63,254 bases of DNA from an uncultured Collinsella sp. (GTDB lineage: Bacteria; Actinomycetota; Coriobacteriia; Coriobacteriales; Coriobacteriaceae), in assembly GCA_905213265.1 (NCBI GenBank), contig CAJMHR010000008.1, positions 1 to 63,254 on the forward strand, written 5' to 3'. Below the pieces are notes generated by a model. That model searched no databases. It saw only the letters and a list, made by a program, of their open reading frames with translations, and was not told the DNA's origin. Positions 1-8,429 of this stretch are shown here, in pieces. Each line of letters opens with the position of its first letter. The first letter of the stretch is position 1. Both the position numbers and the translations under genes were made by a program.

Positions 1-54
1 AGCACGCGGCTGTTAACCGCGCTGTTGTAGGTTCGAGTCCTACCCGGGGAGCCA
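1..54 (+). tRNA. tRNA-Asn (GTT), 5'-truncated by the window edge
   Basis: The last 54 nt are identical to the two complete tRNA-Asn copies that follow, including the GTT anticodon loop, the T arm and an encoded CCA end. The first ~21 nt lie outside the window. Confidence 0.93.
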
Positions 55-63
55 GAATTTCTC

Positions 64-84
64 AGCCCATTTCGCTGGGCTTTT
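64..84 (+). terminator. Short hairpin after the first tRNA-Asn
   Basis: A 6-bp stem (AGCCCA / TGGGCT) with a 6-nt loop is followed by a short T run. It repeats exactly after the next tRNA copy. It may be a weak terminator or a processing signal between tandem tRNAs. Confidence 0.5.
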
Positions 85-88
85 AAAT

Positions 89-163
89 TCCTCGGTAGCT
101 CAATGGTAGAGCACGCGGCTGTTAACCGCGCTGTTGTAGGTTCGAGTCCTACCCGGGGAGCCA
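89..163 (+). tRNA. tRNA-Asn (GTT)
   Basis: This is a 75-nt cloverleaf. The acceptor stem TCCTCGG pairs with CCGGGGA (one T-G wobble), the anticodon is GTT in a CTGTTAA loop, the T loop is TTCGAGT, the discriminator is G, and CCA is encoded. It is identical to its neighbours, with a repeat period of 109 bp. Confidence 0.96.
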
Positions 164-172
164 GAATTTCTC

Positions 173-193
173 AGCCCATTTCGCTGGGCTTTT
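173..193 (+). terminator. Short hairpin after the second tRNA-Asn
   Basis: Exact copy of the hairpin at 64-84, shifted by 109 bp as part of the tandem tRNA unit. Confidence 0.5.
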
Positions 194-197
194 AAAT

Positions 198-272
198 TCC
201 TCGGTAGCTCAATGGTAGAGCACGCGGCTGTTAACCGCGCTGTTGTAGGTTCGAGTCCTACCCGGGGAGCCA
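198..272 (+). tRNA. tRNA-Asn (GTT)
   Basis: Third identical copy, 75 nt with GTT anticodon and encoded CCA. It is the last of the tandem set: the sequence after it changes to a stronger terminator and the tandem unit ends. Confidence 0.96.
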
Positions 273-280
273 GGTTTTAA

Positions 281-308
281 AACCCGTCGCTTATGCGGCG
301 GGTTTTTT
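281..308 (+). terminator. Intrinsic terminator of the tRNA-Asn array
   Basis: A 10-bp stem (281-290 with 295-304, one G-T pair), a TTAT loop and a run of six T (303-308). Confidence 0.85.
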
Positions 309-384
309 CATGCCGCGATCGCCGGCGGCGAACGTTACCGTATCAACATTTCGTGTCGAGGATGTAATCGCGAACCCCATGGCC

Positions 385-410
385 TTAACATGGCGCGGTC
401 GTTGTAAAAT
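385..410 (+). promoter_or_regulatory. Candidate promoter of the yloU-fakA operon
   Basis: TTAACA at 385-390 and TAAAAT at 405-410 resemble -35 and -10 boxes, but the 14-nt spacer is short. A small hairpin (435-451) lies between this site and the ribosome-binding site. Confidence 0.35.
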
Positions 411-467
411 GTTGGAATGATTGCTCCCACGACATGGTGCCGCGAGCACCAAGAAAAGGAGATTCTT

Positions 468-824
468 GTGTCTGAGACCATTAACGGCAGCCTGAGCGTC
501 TCGAACGACGTTATTGCCGATATTGCCGGTTATGCCGCGATGACGTGCTATGGCGTCGTCGGTATGGCCGAACAGCTCCAGGGCGCTGAGAGCGTGCGCC
601 TGCTTGCCGGTCAGCGCCTCCGCAAGGGCGTGCTTGTCTCCGCCGACGAGAACGGCCTTACGGTCGATCTTCACGTCGTGCTCGAGAACGGCGTCAACAT
701 GAAGTCTGTCTGCCACAATCTTTCGAGCTCCGTTGCCTTCACCCTGCAGGAGATCGCCCAGATCGATCCCGCCAGCCTTAAGATCGGCATTCACATCGAC
801 GCGCTCAAGAGCCGTCTGAACTAG
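468..824 (+). CDS. Asp23/Gls24 family envelope stress protein, YloU-like
   Basis: A 118-aa protein of the Asp23/Gls24 family. The fold is small and soluble, without a signal peptide or membrane segment. The N-terminal half has the family pattern of a short beta region followed by an alanine/isoleucine-rich helix; the C-terminal half is beta-rich. A GTG at 468 is the best start: AAGGAG at 456-461 lies six bases upstream, and the ATG further upstream has no such site. It directly precedes the DAK2-domain gene fakA, the order seen for yloU-yloV in Bacillota. Family members are linked to envelope or alkaline stress; the exact role here is unknown. A second paralogue lies at 46524-46886. Confidence 0.88.
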   Translation: MSETINGSLSVSNDVIADIAGYAAMTCYGVVGMAEQLQGAESVRLLAGQRLRKGVLVSADENGLTVDLHVVLENGVNMKSVCHNLSSSVAFTLQEIAQIDPASLKIGIHIDALKSRLN

Positions 825-851
825 CATCCGAACACGGAGATTTCACCACTC

Positions 852-2513
852 ATGATTGCAAAGACCATTCGCACCTGTTTTCCGATCGCTGCGGCTGCCG
901 TTTCCGACAAGGCCGAGGAGATCAACAAGCTCAACGTCTTCCCCGTACCCGACGGTGACACCGGCACCAACATGTCGCTCACGCTCGCCTCGGTGACCAA
1001 GGAGCTTTCCGCCCTTCCCGCCGATGCCGACATGGAGGCCATCGCCGGCGCCATCACCCACGGCTCCCTGATGGGTGCCCGCGGCAACTCCGGTGTCATC
1101 ACCTCGCAGATCCTGCGCGGTGTGGCCGAGGGTCTCGTCTCTGCCGATGAGCCCATCACGTCCGCCAACATCGCCTATGCGTTCCGTCGTGCCGTCAAGG
1201 TCGCCTTCCAGGCCGTCCGCAAGCCCATCGAGGGCACGATCCTCACGGTGCTGCGCGATGTCTCGACCAAGGCCGACGAGTGCGAAAAGAAGAAGTTCTC
1301 GGCCGAGGACGCGCTCGATGCCATCGTTGTCGAGGCCTATCAGTCTGTCGCCCGCACGCCCGACCTGCTGCCCGTTCTGAAGGAGAACGGCGTGGTCGAC
1401 TCCGGCGCCTTTGGCTTTGCCATCTTCCTGGAGAACTTTGTTGCCGCCGCGCTCGGCCGCAGCACCGTTGTCGAGGATTTCTCCGCCACGTTTGACTCCG
1501 CCGGCTCTGCCCGCGATGCCGCTCTTGGCCGTGTTGAGATCGAGGCTAACGACGACTGGGAGGGCTCGGAGTTCCGCTACTGCAACGAGTTCCTCTTTAA
1601 GGCCGACGCCCCGTTTGACGAGGACGAGTGCCTTAAGTTCCTAGGCTCCATGGGCGACTGTGAGCTGCTCGTGGGCGCCTATCCCGACTACAAGATCCAT
1701 GTGCACTCCAACACCCCCAACCTGGTGCTCGAGCACATGCTGCAGCTCGGTCAGATCTATGAGGTCTTTATCCACAACATGGAGATGGAGGCCCACGACC
1801 GTACCGCCAAGATCCACGAGGATCAGGAAAAGGCCGCCGAGCCCGCCAAGGCGCTGGGCTTTGTCGCCGTTGCCGCCGGTTCCGGCGAGGCTGACATCCT
1901 CAAGTCCCTTGGCGTCGACGTGGTCGTCTCCGGTGGCCAGACTATGAATCCCTCGACCGCCGACCTGCTGGGCGCGGTGGACCAGGTCAACGCGACCTCG
2001 GTCATCATCCTGCCCAATAACGGCAACATCCGCATGGCTGCCGAGGCTGCCGCTTCTGCCTGCACGGACAAGAAGGTTGCCGTTGTTCCCACCAAGACCG
2101 TTCCGCAGGCGTTCTCCGCGCTGTTCGCGGTCCTGCCCGATTCCGAGCTCGAGGACGCCGTCGCCGCCATGGTCGACGCCATCAGCGAGGTTCGCGATGG
2201 CGAGGTCACCCGCGCCGTGCGCGACTCCAGCGCATCTGATGGCTCGCCGATTCACTCCGGTGACGTCATGGGTATCATCGCCGGCTCCATCGACGTGGTC
2301 GGCTCCGACGTGAAACAGGTCACGCTCGACTGCATCAACCGCATGCAGGAGGAAGAGGAGGGCGACGCGCTGACGATTCTGGCCGGCGAGGAGCTGTCCG
2401 ATGAGGCCTTCCAGGAGATCGTCGACGCCATCGAGGAGGCTCAGCCCGATCTGGAGATCGACGCCCATCGTGGCGAGCAGCCGCTCTATCCCGTGATCTT
2501 CTCGATCGAGTAG
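852..2513 (+). CDS. fakA: DAK2-domain fatty acid kinase FakA (YloV-like)
   Basis: At 553 aa it matches FakA/YloV length. The N-terminal DAK2 kinase domain (about residues 8-200) carries the nucleotide/Mg motif PVPDGDTGTN at 31-40 and GARGNSG at 75-81. The remaining ~350 residues form the FakA-specific middle and C-terminal domains. In this family the enzyme phosphorylates fatty acids presented by FakB (DegV-fold) carriers, feeding acyl-phosphate to PlsX/PlsY; plsX lies about 5 kb downstream. No fakB is in the window. It starts 27 bp after the Asp23-type gene and probably shares its transcript. Confidence 0.92.
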   Translation: MIAKTIRTCFPIAAAAVSDKAEEINKLNVFPVPDGDTGTNMSLTLASVTKELSALPADADMEAIAGAITHGSLMGARGNSGVITSQILRGVAEGLVSADEPITSANIAYAFRRAVKVAFQAVRKPIEGTILTVLRDVSTKADECEKKKFSAEDALDAIVVEAYQSVARTPDLLPVLKENGVVDSGAFGFAIFLENFVAAALGRSTVVEDFSATFDSAGSARDAALGRVEIEANDDWEGSEFRYCNEFLFKADAPFDEDECLKFLGSMGDCELLVGAYPDYKIHVHSNTPNLVLEHMLQLGQIYEVFIHNMEMEAHDRTAKIHEDQEKAAEPAKALGFVAVAAGSGEADILKSLGVDVVVSGGQTMNPSTADLLGAVDQVNATSVIILPNNGNIRMAAEAAASACTDKKVAVVPTKTVPQAFSALFAVLPDSELEDAVAAMVDAISEVRDGEVTRAVRDSSASDGSPIHSGDVMGIIAGSIDVVGSDVKQVTLDCINRMQEEEEGDALTILAGEELSDEAFQEIVDAIEEAQPDLEIDAHRGEQPLYPVIFSIE

Positions 2514-2523
2514 GCAACTGCCC

Positions 2524-4701
2524 ATGTCCGAGCTGTGCTCCGTGCCGCGCGTCTCGGAGCGCTTTGCCCAGAGCAATGCGCTCGACGAGGATATCGCGCG
2601 ACTCAAATATGTTTCGGGTAAACGTGAGGAGGCCCTTCGCCGTCTGGGAATTCGGACGGTGGGGGACCTCCTTCTCCATATCCCTCATCGATACCTCGAC
2701 TTTACCCGTTCTTGGTCTATCGAGATGGCGCCCATCGGTACCGTGTGCACCATCGTCGCCACGGTCGACCGTATCGTCCAAAAGCAGCCGCGTCCGCGCA
2801 TGCAGGTGACTGAGGTCTCACTTGTTGACGAGACGGGCGTGCTGCAGGTCGCCTTTTTCCGCCAGCCCTGGATTGCTCAGCAGCTTAAGCAGGGCGACCG
2901 CCTGGCCGTGATGGGCAAGGTCGAGTTTGCCTACGGCTTTAAACAGATGGCCTCGCCGCACTTTGAAAAGCTCGAGGAAGGGCGTGCCGCGGGCACTATC
3001 CTGCCGGTCCATTACGTGAGTGATGGCGTGAGCCAGGCGTGGATGCGCCGCATCGTAAGCGGCGCGCTCGAGGTCGTCGGCAATCCCTTTGATCCCATTC
3101 CCGCGCCGCTGCGCGCAAAGCGGAAGCTCATGAGCAATGCCCGCGCGTTGCGTTCGATCCACTTTCCCTCGAGCATGGCTGAGCGCGACATCGCGCGCGC
3201 ACGGCTTGCCTACGAGGAGTGCCTCTACCTGCAGCTGGCGCTGCGCCTGCGCAACGACGGCGGCCTGGTCGATGTGGTGCCCTATGCCCACACCGCGGGC
3301 GAGCACCTGGCCGCGCTCAAGCAAGCCCTGCCGTTTTCGCTGAGCGACGAGCAGGACGCCGCGTTCCAAGACATCCTGCATGATATGTGCGATGGCGGGC
3401 GCGTGATGAACCGGCTGCTGCTGGGCGATGTCGGTACCGGCAAGACCGCCGTTGCTGCCTGCGCGCTGGCTGTGGCTGCCGATAGCGGCACCCAGGCCTG
3501 CGTTATGGCGCCCACGGGCGTGCTGGCGCGCCAATATGCCGATAAGACCGGCCCTCTGCTCTCGCAGGCTGGCATGTCCTGGGCGCTTCTGACGGGTGCC
3601 ACGCCGGCCTCAGAGCGCGAGCGGATCCATTCCCAGCTGGAATCGGGCGAGCTTGATGTGCTCTTTGGAACCCACGCGGTCCTTTCGGATGACGTTACGT
3701 TCAAGCATCTGTCGCTCGTGGTCATCGATGAACAGCACCGGTTTGGCGTCGGCCAACGCAACGCCCTGCGCGCGAAGGGCCCCGGTGCCGATCTGCTCGT
3801 TATGACGGCAACGCCCATCCCGCGTACGCTGGCGCTTTCGGTCTACGGCGATCTGGACACGAGTATCATCCGCCATCGACCCGTCCCTGGCGCTGGCGTG
3901 ACGACACGCGTGCTCACCGAGTCGAGCCGCGACCTCGCCTATGGCGCCATCCGCGAGGCGCATGAAAAGGGTCAGCAGGCCTACGTGATTTGCCCGCTCG
4001 TGGAGCCGAGTGACTCGGCCGATGAACTGGAAGACGTGCCCGGTATTGCCCGCGACGACGAGGGCCGCGTAACCGTCCCCGTGCCGCTGCACGATACGGC
4101 GACCGAGCTCGACCGCCTTCGTCTGGCATTGCCGGGGCTTGCCATCGAGCGCCTTCACGGCCGCATGCCAGCGGGGGAGAAGGACCAGGTTATCGATGCC
4201 TTTAAGCGTGGCGAGATCGATGTGCTCGTCTCGACCACGGTGGTCGAGGTGGGCGTCGACGTGCCTAACGCCACCGTCATGGTCATCGAGAACGGTGAGC
4301 GCTTTGGCTTGGCGGCCCTGCACCAGCTGCGCGGTCGCGTGGGCCGTGGCAGCGTGTCGGGCACGTGCCTGGTCATGACGCACTCCAAGGGCAACGGCGG
4401 CGCGTCGGCAGCACAAGATCGCCTGCAATCGCTCGAAAAAACTTCGGATGGCTTTACGCTCGCCCAAATGGACCTGCGTTTACGCCACGAGGGCGAAATC
4501 CTGGGCTACCGTCAGCACGGCGGCGTGACCTTGCGCTTTGTGGACCTGGACGCCGACGAGGAGCTGATCGAATGGGCCCATTTGGACGCGGTCGAGCTCT
4601 TGCGGTATGCTTGCACCCTTGACTCTGTGGCGACGCGTCCCTTGCGTAACGCGGTCGCCATGCGTTATCGACACATTTTTAAGGAGGTCAGCGGAGGATG
4701 A
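2524..4701 (+). CDS. recG: ATP-dependent DNA helicase RecG
   Basis: A 725-aa superfamily 2 helicase for branched DNA and stalled forks. It has an N-terminal wedge/OB region (to about residue 250), Walker A GDVGTGKT near 300, a DEQH box near 400 (VIDEQHRFG), motif III TATPIPRTL near 427, and the helicase C-terminal QLRGRVGRG near 601. The length is slightly above the usual ~680-700 aa because of an insert around residues 490-520. The stop codon overlaps the rsmD start as ATGA, so the two are probably translationally coupled. Confidence 0.95.
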   Translation: MSELCSVPRVSERFAQSNALDEDIARLKYVSGKREEALRRLGIRTVGDLLLHIPHRYLDFTRSWSIEMAPIGTVCTIVATVDRIVQKQPRPRMQVTEVSLVDETGVLQVAFFRQPWIAQQLKQGDRLAVMGKVEFAYGFKQMASPHFEKLEEGRAAGTILPVHYVSDGVSQAWMRRIVSGALEVVGNPFDPIPAPLRAKRKLMSNARALRSIHFPSSMAERDIARARLAYEECLYLQLALRLRNDGGLVDVVPYAHTAGEHLAALKQALPFSLSDEQDAAFQDILHDMCDGGRVMNRLLLGDVGTGKTAVAACALAVAADSGTQACVMAPTGVLARQYADKTGPLLSQAGMSWALLTGATPASERERIHSQLESGELDVLFGTHAVLSDDVTFKHLSLVVIDEQHRFGVGQRNALRAKGPGADLLVMTATPIPRTLALSVYGDLDTSIIRHRPVPGAGVTTRVLTESSRDLAYGAIREAHEKGQQAYVICPLVEPSDSADELEDVPGIARDDEGRVTVPVPLHDTATELDRLRLALPGLAIERLHGRMPAGEKDQVIDAFKRGEIDVLVSTTVVEVGVDVPNATVMVIENGERFGLAALHQLRGRVGRGSVSGTCLVMTHSKGNGGASAAQDRLQSLEKTSDGFTLAQMDLRLRHEGEILGYRQHGGVTLRFVDLDADEELIEWAHLDAVELLRYACTLDSVATRPLRNAVAMRYRHIFKEVSGG

Positions 4702-5354
4702 GAATCATCGGCGGCGAATGGCGCGGTCGTAAGATCGAGGAGCCCCGTGGTCGCGATGTCACTCGCCCCACGACTGATCGCGTACGCGAGGCGTGCGCAT
4801 CTATGGTCATGTCGGCATTCGACTTCGATCTGGACGAGGTCCGCGTGCTGGACGCCTTTGGCGGCTCCGGTGCCTTAGGGTTAGAGATGCTCTCTCGTGG
4901 GTCCCGCTCGCTCACGACGTTTGAGATCGATCGCAACGCCGCGCGGCTCATTACCAAGAATATCGAGTCGCTCTGCCGTGACCGCGCGCGTTGGCGCGTG
5001 GTCACGGGCGACATGCTGGTGAGTGCCTCGCGCGGTCGCGTACCGGGCGGTCCCTTTGATCTGGTCCTGCTCGACCCGCCCTATGCTTTTGGTGCCGAGC
5101 CGGTCGAGGAACTGCTGCAGAATCTGGCCCAGCAGGGTCTGCTTGCGTCTGGCGCTTACGCCCTGTTTGAGCATGCCGCCGCCGATGCGGGCGCGCATCC
5201 GGCAGACTTTGAGACTGTACGTGAGAAGCGCTACGGCATTACCTCGGTCGACCTGCTTCGTTGGGTCGGCGATGACGATGGTGAGGGCGATAGCGCCGGC
5301 ACCGATGCTGACAACAACGATGCCACGACGTTTCAGGAGGATGCTCATGAGTGA
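4698..5354 (+). CDS. rsmD: 16S rRNA (guanine966-N2)-methyltransferase RsmD
   Basis: A 218-aa class I SAM methyltransferase. The SAM-binding loop is DAFGGSGALG near residue 52, and the catalytic DPPY-type motif (LLDPPYAFG) is near 124. The N-terminal RIIGGEWRGRKI opening is typical of RsmD. The last ~30 residues form an acidic low-complexity tail (D/E/N/T rich) beyond the usual end of the family. It overlaps recG by 4 bp and coaD by 8 bp, in the common rsmD-coaD pairing. Confidence 0.93.
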   Translation: MRIIGGEWRGRKIEEPRGRDVTRPTTDRVREACASMVMSAFDFDLDEVRVLDAFGGSGALGLEMLSRGSRSLTTFEIDRNAARLITKNIESLCRDRARWRVVTGDMLVSASRGRVPGGPFDLVLLDPPYAFGAEPVEELLQNLAQQGLLASGAYALFEHAAADAGAHPADFETVREKRYGITSVDLLRWVGDDDGEGDSAGTDADNNDATTFQEDAHE

Positions 5355-5844
5355 CACCATCAATCGCGTGATCGTCCCGGGCACCTTCGATCCCATCACG
5401 TTTGGCCATATCGATGTGATCCGCCGCGCCCGCCGCATCTTTCCCAGCGTGATCGTCGCTGTTGCCGAGTCGCAGGGTAAAAACGGTGTGGGCACCACGT
5501 TTACGCTCGATGAGCGCGTGGCGCTGGCCCGCGAGGCGCTCGGTGATATCGACGGCGTTGAGGTCCTGCCCTTTACCGGCCTCTTGGTCGACTTCGCTCG
5601 TGAGCAGGGGGCGGGGGCCGTGGTCAAGGGCCTGCGCGCCATGACCGACTTTGAGTACGAGCTGCAGCAGGCCGACCTCAACTATCGCTTGGATAACGAG
5701 CTGGAGTCCATCTTTGTCATGAGCGCGCCGCAGTACGGCTATATCTCGAGCTCGGTTGTTCGCCAGATCGCCTCGCTCGGTAGTGACGTATCGACGTTTG
5801 TCCCGTCCAACGTGGTCGAAGCGCTCAAACATCGCTTTTCGTGA
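5347..5844 (+). CDS. coaD: Phosphopantetheine adenylyltransferase
   Basis: A 165-aa nucleotidyltransferase that makes dephospho-CoA in CoA biosynthesis. It has GTFDP at 12-16, the TFGH form of the T/HxGH motif at 18-21, and the C-terminal ISSSVVRQ nucleotide-binding segment. ATG 5347 is chosen because AGGAGG at 5335-5340 sits six bases upstream; the ATG at 5341 would abut that site. The start lies inside the end of rsmD. Confidence 0.95.
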   Translation: MSDTINRVIVPGTFDPITFGHIDVIRRARRIFPSVIVAVAESQGKNGVGTTFTLDERVALAREALGDIDGVEVLPFTGLLVDFAREQGAGAVVKGLRAMTDFEYELQQADLNYRLDNELESIFVMSAPQYGYISSSVVRQIASLGSDVSTFVPSNVVEALKHRFS

Positions 5845-5912
5845 CGTTTCTTATTGCCTGGTGGCATGTGGTAAACTAGCACGATGATATGTTACCTATG
5901 AAAGGAGACCGG

Positions 5913-6410
5913 ATGCCGGGCGAGAATTTTCCTGGCGATAGGATCGTCAGCTTGGTCGATGAGCTCGAAGGGCTGATCGAGGAAGCCAAGCCGCCTTTCG
6001 GCAAGAACGCTCAGTTCAAGGTCATCGACGCCGACGTGTTCTTCAACATCCTCGACGAGATCCGCATGAGCTATCCCGAGGAGTGGCAGAAGTCCCGCCG
6101 TATCCTTAAGGAGCGCGAGGAGCTTATGGCTTCCGCCGCCGCTCAGGCTGATTCCATCATCGCTGACGCTCAGCAGCAGGCCCTCACCATTGCCGGTGAG
6201 CAGGAGATCGTCCGCCTTGCGCAGCAGCAGGCCGACGACATCCGCGATCGTGCCCAGCAGTACGAGCGCGAGACGCGTTATGCTGCCGAGGACTACGCAG
6301 AGCAGGTCTTTACGCACCTGGAGGAGAACCTCAAGAGCCTGACCGGCACCGTTACCCGTTGCCGTCAGCAGCTCAACGAGGGTGCCGCCCAGCAGAATGG
6401 TCAGTGGTAA
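5913..6410 (+). CDS. Conserved coiled-coil protein of unknown function
   Basis: 165 aa, not assigned to a named family. The N-terminal ~50 residues look globular, followed by a long charged heptad-rich segment (about residues 60-145; RRILKEREEL then AAAQADSIIADAQQQ) like the stalk regions of ATP-synthase subunit b/E or DivIVA-type proteins. No membrane segment is seen. ATG 5913 has AAAGGAG (5901-5907) five bases upstream; two ATGs at 5889 and 5898 lack this. It overlaps the DUF177 gene by one base (TAATG). Its position between coaD and DUF177-rpmF suggests a cell division, envelope or scaffold role, but this is speculative. Confidence 0.8.
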   Translation: MPGENFPGDRIVSLVDELEGLIEEAKPPFGKNAQFKVIDADVFFNILDEIRMSYPEEWQKSRRILKEREELMASAAAQADSIIADAQQQALTIAGEQEIVRLAQQQADDIRDRAQQYERETRYAAEDYAEQVFTHLEENLKSLTGTVTRCRQQLNEGAAQQNGQW

Positions 6411-6964
6411 TGGCTGAGTTCCCGAGCGTTACCGTCGATCTTTCCGAGCAGCTCGAGTTTCCTGGAGATTCGTATCCGCTGACCGGTAAGGTCGATGTCG
6501 CCACCTACACGGTGGGCGAGAAGGAGTACCAGCTACAGGACGGCATCGACTACGACGTTGTCTTTACCAATGCCGGTACCGGTGTCTTGCTCACGGGCAT
6601 GGTTCGCGCGCACGCCACCGGCGAGTGCGACCGTTGCCTGGAGCCCGCCTCGTTTGATATCGCCGGCGAGATCGAGGAGTTTTATCTCTTTGAGGAGCCC
6701 GAGGATCCCGAGGCCTACGAAGACGGCTACGAGCTCCTGGGCGAGGATCGCATCGTCGATCTGGGTGAGCCCATCAACGACGCGGTCGTCATGGACACGC
6801 CGTTCGTTGTCCTGTGCAAGCCCGATTGCCGCGGTCTGTGCCCCACTTGCGGCTGCAATCTCAACGTCGAGCAATGCGATTGTGCCGCCCAGGTAGAGGC
6901 GGAATGGGCCGCTGCCACGGAAAATCCATTTGCAGCATTGAAGAATCTCAAGCTTGATGAGTAA
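6410..6964 (+). CDS. DUF177 (YceD) family protein, linked to 23S rRNA accumulation
   Basis: 184 aa. It has the YceD/DUF177 signature: a CDRCLEP segment (residues 70-78) and a second cysteine cluster near residues 135-150 (CKPDCRGLCPTCGCN). Those cysteines could form a zinc site. Family members sit directly upstream of rpmF in most bacteria and affect 23S rRNA levels. That placement holds here, with rpmF 64 bp downstream. ATG 6410 overlaps the preceding stop codon. Confidence 0.9.
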   Translation: MAEFPSVTVDLSEQLEFPGDSYPLTGKVDVATYTVGEKEYQLQDGIDYDVVFTNAGTGVLLTGMVRAHATGECDRCLEPASFDIAGEIEEFYLFEEPEDPEAYEDGYELLGEDRIVDLGEPINDAVVMDTPFVVLCKPDCRGLCPTCGCNLNVEQCDCAAQVEAEWAAATENPFAALKNLKLDE

Positions 6965-7028
6965 AACTGTGGTAGTATCGCTACTTGCGCGTAATCGCCA
7001 CACTGGATAGTTCATAAGGAAGGTCACT

Positions 7029-7208
7029 ATGCCCGTACCTAAACAAAAGCAGGGTCGTATCCGCACTCACACCCGTCGTTCCGCCAACATGAAGATCTCG
7101 GCTGCGGCTCAGTCCACGTGCCCCCGTTGCGGCGCTGTCAAGCTTCCGCACCACGTGTGCCCCAGCTGCGGTTTCTACAAGGACCGCGAGGTTATCGTTA
7201 CCGAGTAA
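7029..7208 (+). CDS. rpmF: 50S ribosomal protein L32
   Basis: 59-aa ribosomal protein. It begins MPVPKQKQ, has a basic N-terminal half (RTHTRRSAN) and a zinc ribbon CPRCG...CPSCGFY. All four zinc cysteines are present, so this is the zinc-dependent form. An AAGGAAGG ribosome-binding site precedes ATG 7029. A strong terminator follows 41 bp after the stop. Confidence 0.96.
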   Translation: MPVPKQKQGRIRTHTRRSANMKISAAAQSTCPRCGAVKLPHHVCPSCGFYKDREVIVTE

Positions 7209-7248
7209 CGGTATACTCTGGATGCGATGCCGTTCCAAATGGAACCAC

Positions 7249-7278
7249 AATGGCCGGCTCAATGAGTCGGCCATTTTT
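7249..7278 (+). terminator. Strong intrinsic terminator between rpmF and plsX
   Basis: A 12-bp stem (7249-7260 with 7264-7275, one G-T pair), AAT loop and T run to 7278. The plsX ribosome-binding site begins five bases later (7283). A promoter-like TATACT lies upstream at 7212-7217, so the hairpin could also act as an attenuator in a plsX leader. Confidence 0.85.
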
Positions 7279-7295
7279 GTATAAGGAGCATGTAT

Positions 7296-8315
7296 ATGAG
7301 TAACGTTCGCGTTTGTGTAGACGTTGTGGGTGGAGACGAGAAACCTCAGGTTGTTCTCGATGGTATCGAGGCTGCACTTGCCGCCGATCCCGATATCGAG
7401 GTCTTGGCAGCTGGCCCCGCCGAAATCGTCAATCCCTTTGCTGCTTCCCACGCACGTGTTGAGGCCCTTGAGGCACCCGACGTTATCGCCATGGATGACG
7501 ATCCCATTCGCGCCGTGATGACCAAACGCAAGTCTTCGATCGTGCTGTCGTGCCGCGCCATCAAGAAGGGAAATGCGGACGCGTTTTTCTCCGCCGGCTC
7601 CACCGGCGCCATGACCGCCGCTGCGACCGCCTACGTCACGCCGTTTAGATATATGGCCGAGGGTAAGAAGCAGCCGGTGCGTCCCTGTCTGACCAATGCG
7701 CTGCCCAATCGCGCCGGCGGTCTGACGGTGCTGTGCGATATGGGCGCCAACCCCGATGTCGAGGTCGATGACATGGTGCGTTTTGCCCAGATGGGTAGCG
7801 CCTATGCTCGCGTCGTCCTGGGCATCGAGCATCCCCGCGTGGGCCTGCTTGCTAACGGCACCGAGGACGAGAAGGGCTCCAACTTTACCAAGGCCTGCTT
7901 CCCGGCCATGAAAGCCGCCGTTCCCGGCTTTGTTGGTAACTGCGAGGGAACGGACATCACCTCCGGTAACTTCGATGTCGTCGTTGCCGATGGCATGTCG
8001 GGCAATATTGCGCTCAAGGCCACCGAGGGCGCTGCCAAGTTTTTGCTGCAGGAACTCAAGGGTGCCTTTATGTCTTCGCTTGGCACCAAGATCGCCGCGC
8101 TGCTCATTAAAAAGCAGATGCGCGAGATAAAGGCCAAGCTCTCTGGTGACGCCAAGGGTGGCGCGATTCTTTTGGGCTTGCGCGGCGTGGTCCTGATCGG
8201 CCATGGCGCCACCTCGGTCGAGGCTGTTAAAAACGGTACGCTCGCGGCGGCCGAAGCCGTGCGCGCCGGGCTGGTCGAGAATGTCGCCAACTCCATGGAC
8301 GGCATCGTTTTATAA
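7296..8315 (+). CDS. plsX: Phosphate acyltransferase PlsX
   Basis: 339 aa, the usual PlsX length. The enzyme converts acyl-ACP to acyl-phosphate for membrane lipid synthesis. Visible family features: N-terminal VDVVGGDEKP (usual VDAMGGD), SAGSTGAMT near residue 100, LCDMGAN near 147, and EGTDITSGNFDVVVADG near 215. ATG 7296 is chosen over ATG 7290 because AAGGAG (7283-7288) is seven bases upstream of it. The next gene is acpP, supplier of its substrate. Confidence 0.95.
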   Translation: MSNVRVCVDVVGGDEKPQVVLDGIEAALAADPDIEVLAAGPAEIVNPFAASHARVEALEAPDVIAMDDDPIRAVMTKRKSSIVLSCRAIKKGNADAFFSAGSTGAMTAAATAYVTPFRYMAEGKKQPVRPCLTNALPNRAGGLTVLCDMGANPDVEVDDMVRFAQMGSAYARVVLGIEHPRVGLLANGTEDEKGSNFTKACFPAMKAAVPGFVGNCEGTDITSGNFDVVVADGMSGNIALKATEGAAKFLLQELKGAFMSSLGTKIAALLIKKQMREIKAKLSGDAKGGAILLGLRGVVLIGHGATSVEAVKNGTLAAAEAVRAGLVENVANSMDGIVL

Positions 8316-8371
8316 CAGCGGCGTTATGCGTCTCGGGGCGTGCGTCGTGGGGTAGAATCAGAACCGTGTCT

Positions 8372-8400
8372 TGGTACCGCCCGGGCGGTACCATTCTTTT
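8372..8400 (+). terminator. Hairpin terminator or attenuator between plsX and acpP
   Basis: A 9-bp perfect stem (8372-8380 with 8385-8393) lies within a 20-bp palindrome and is followed by TTCTTTT. A -10-like TAGAAT lies upstream at 8353-8358, so an acpP transcript starting there would meet the hairpin at once. Confidence 0.75.
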
Positions 8401-8429
8401 GGTATTCATGCACTATGAGAGGAAGCGCT

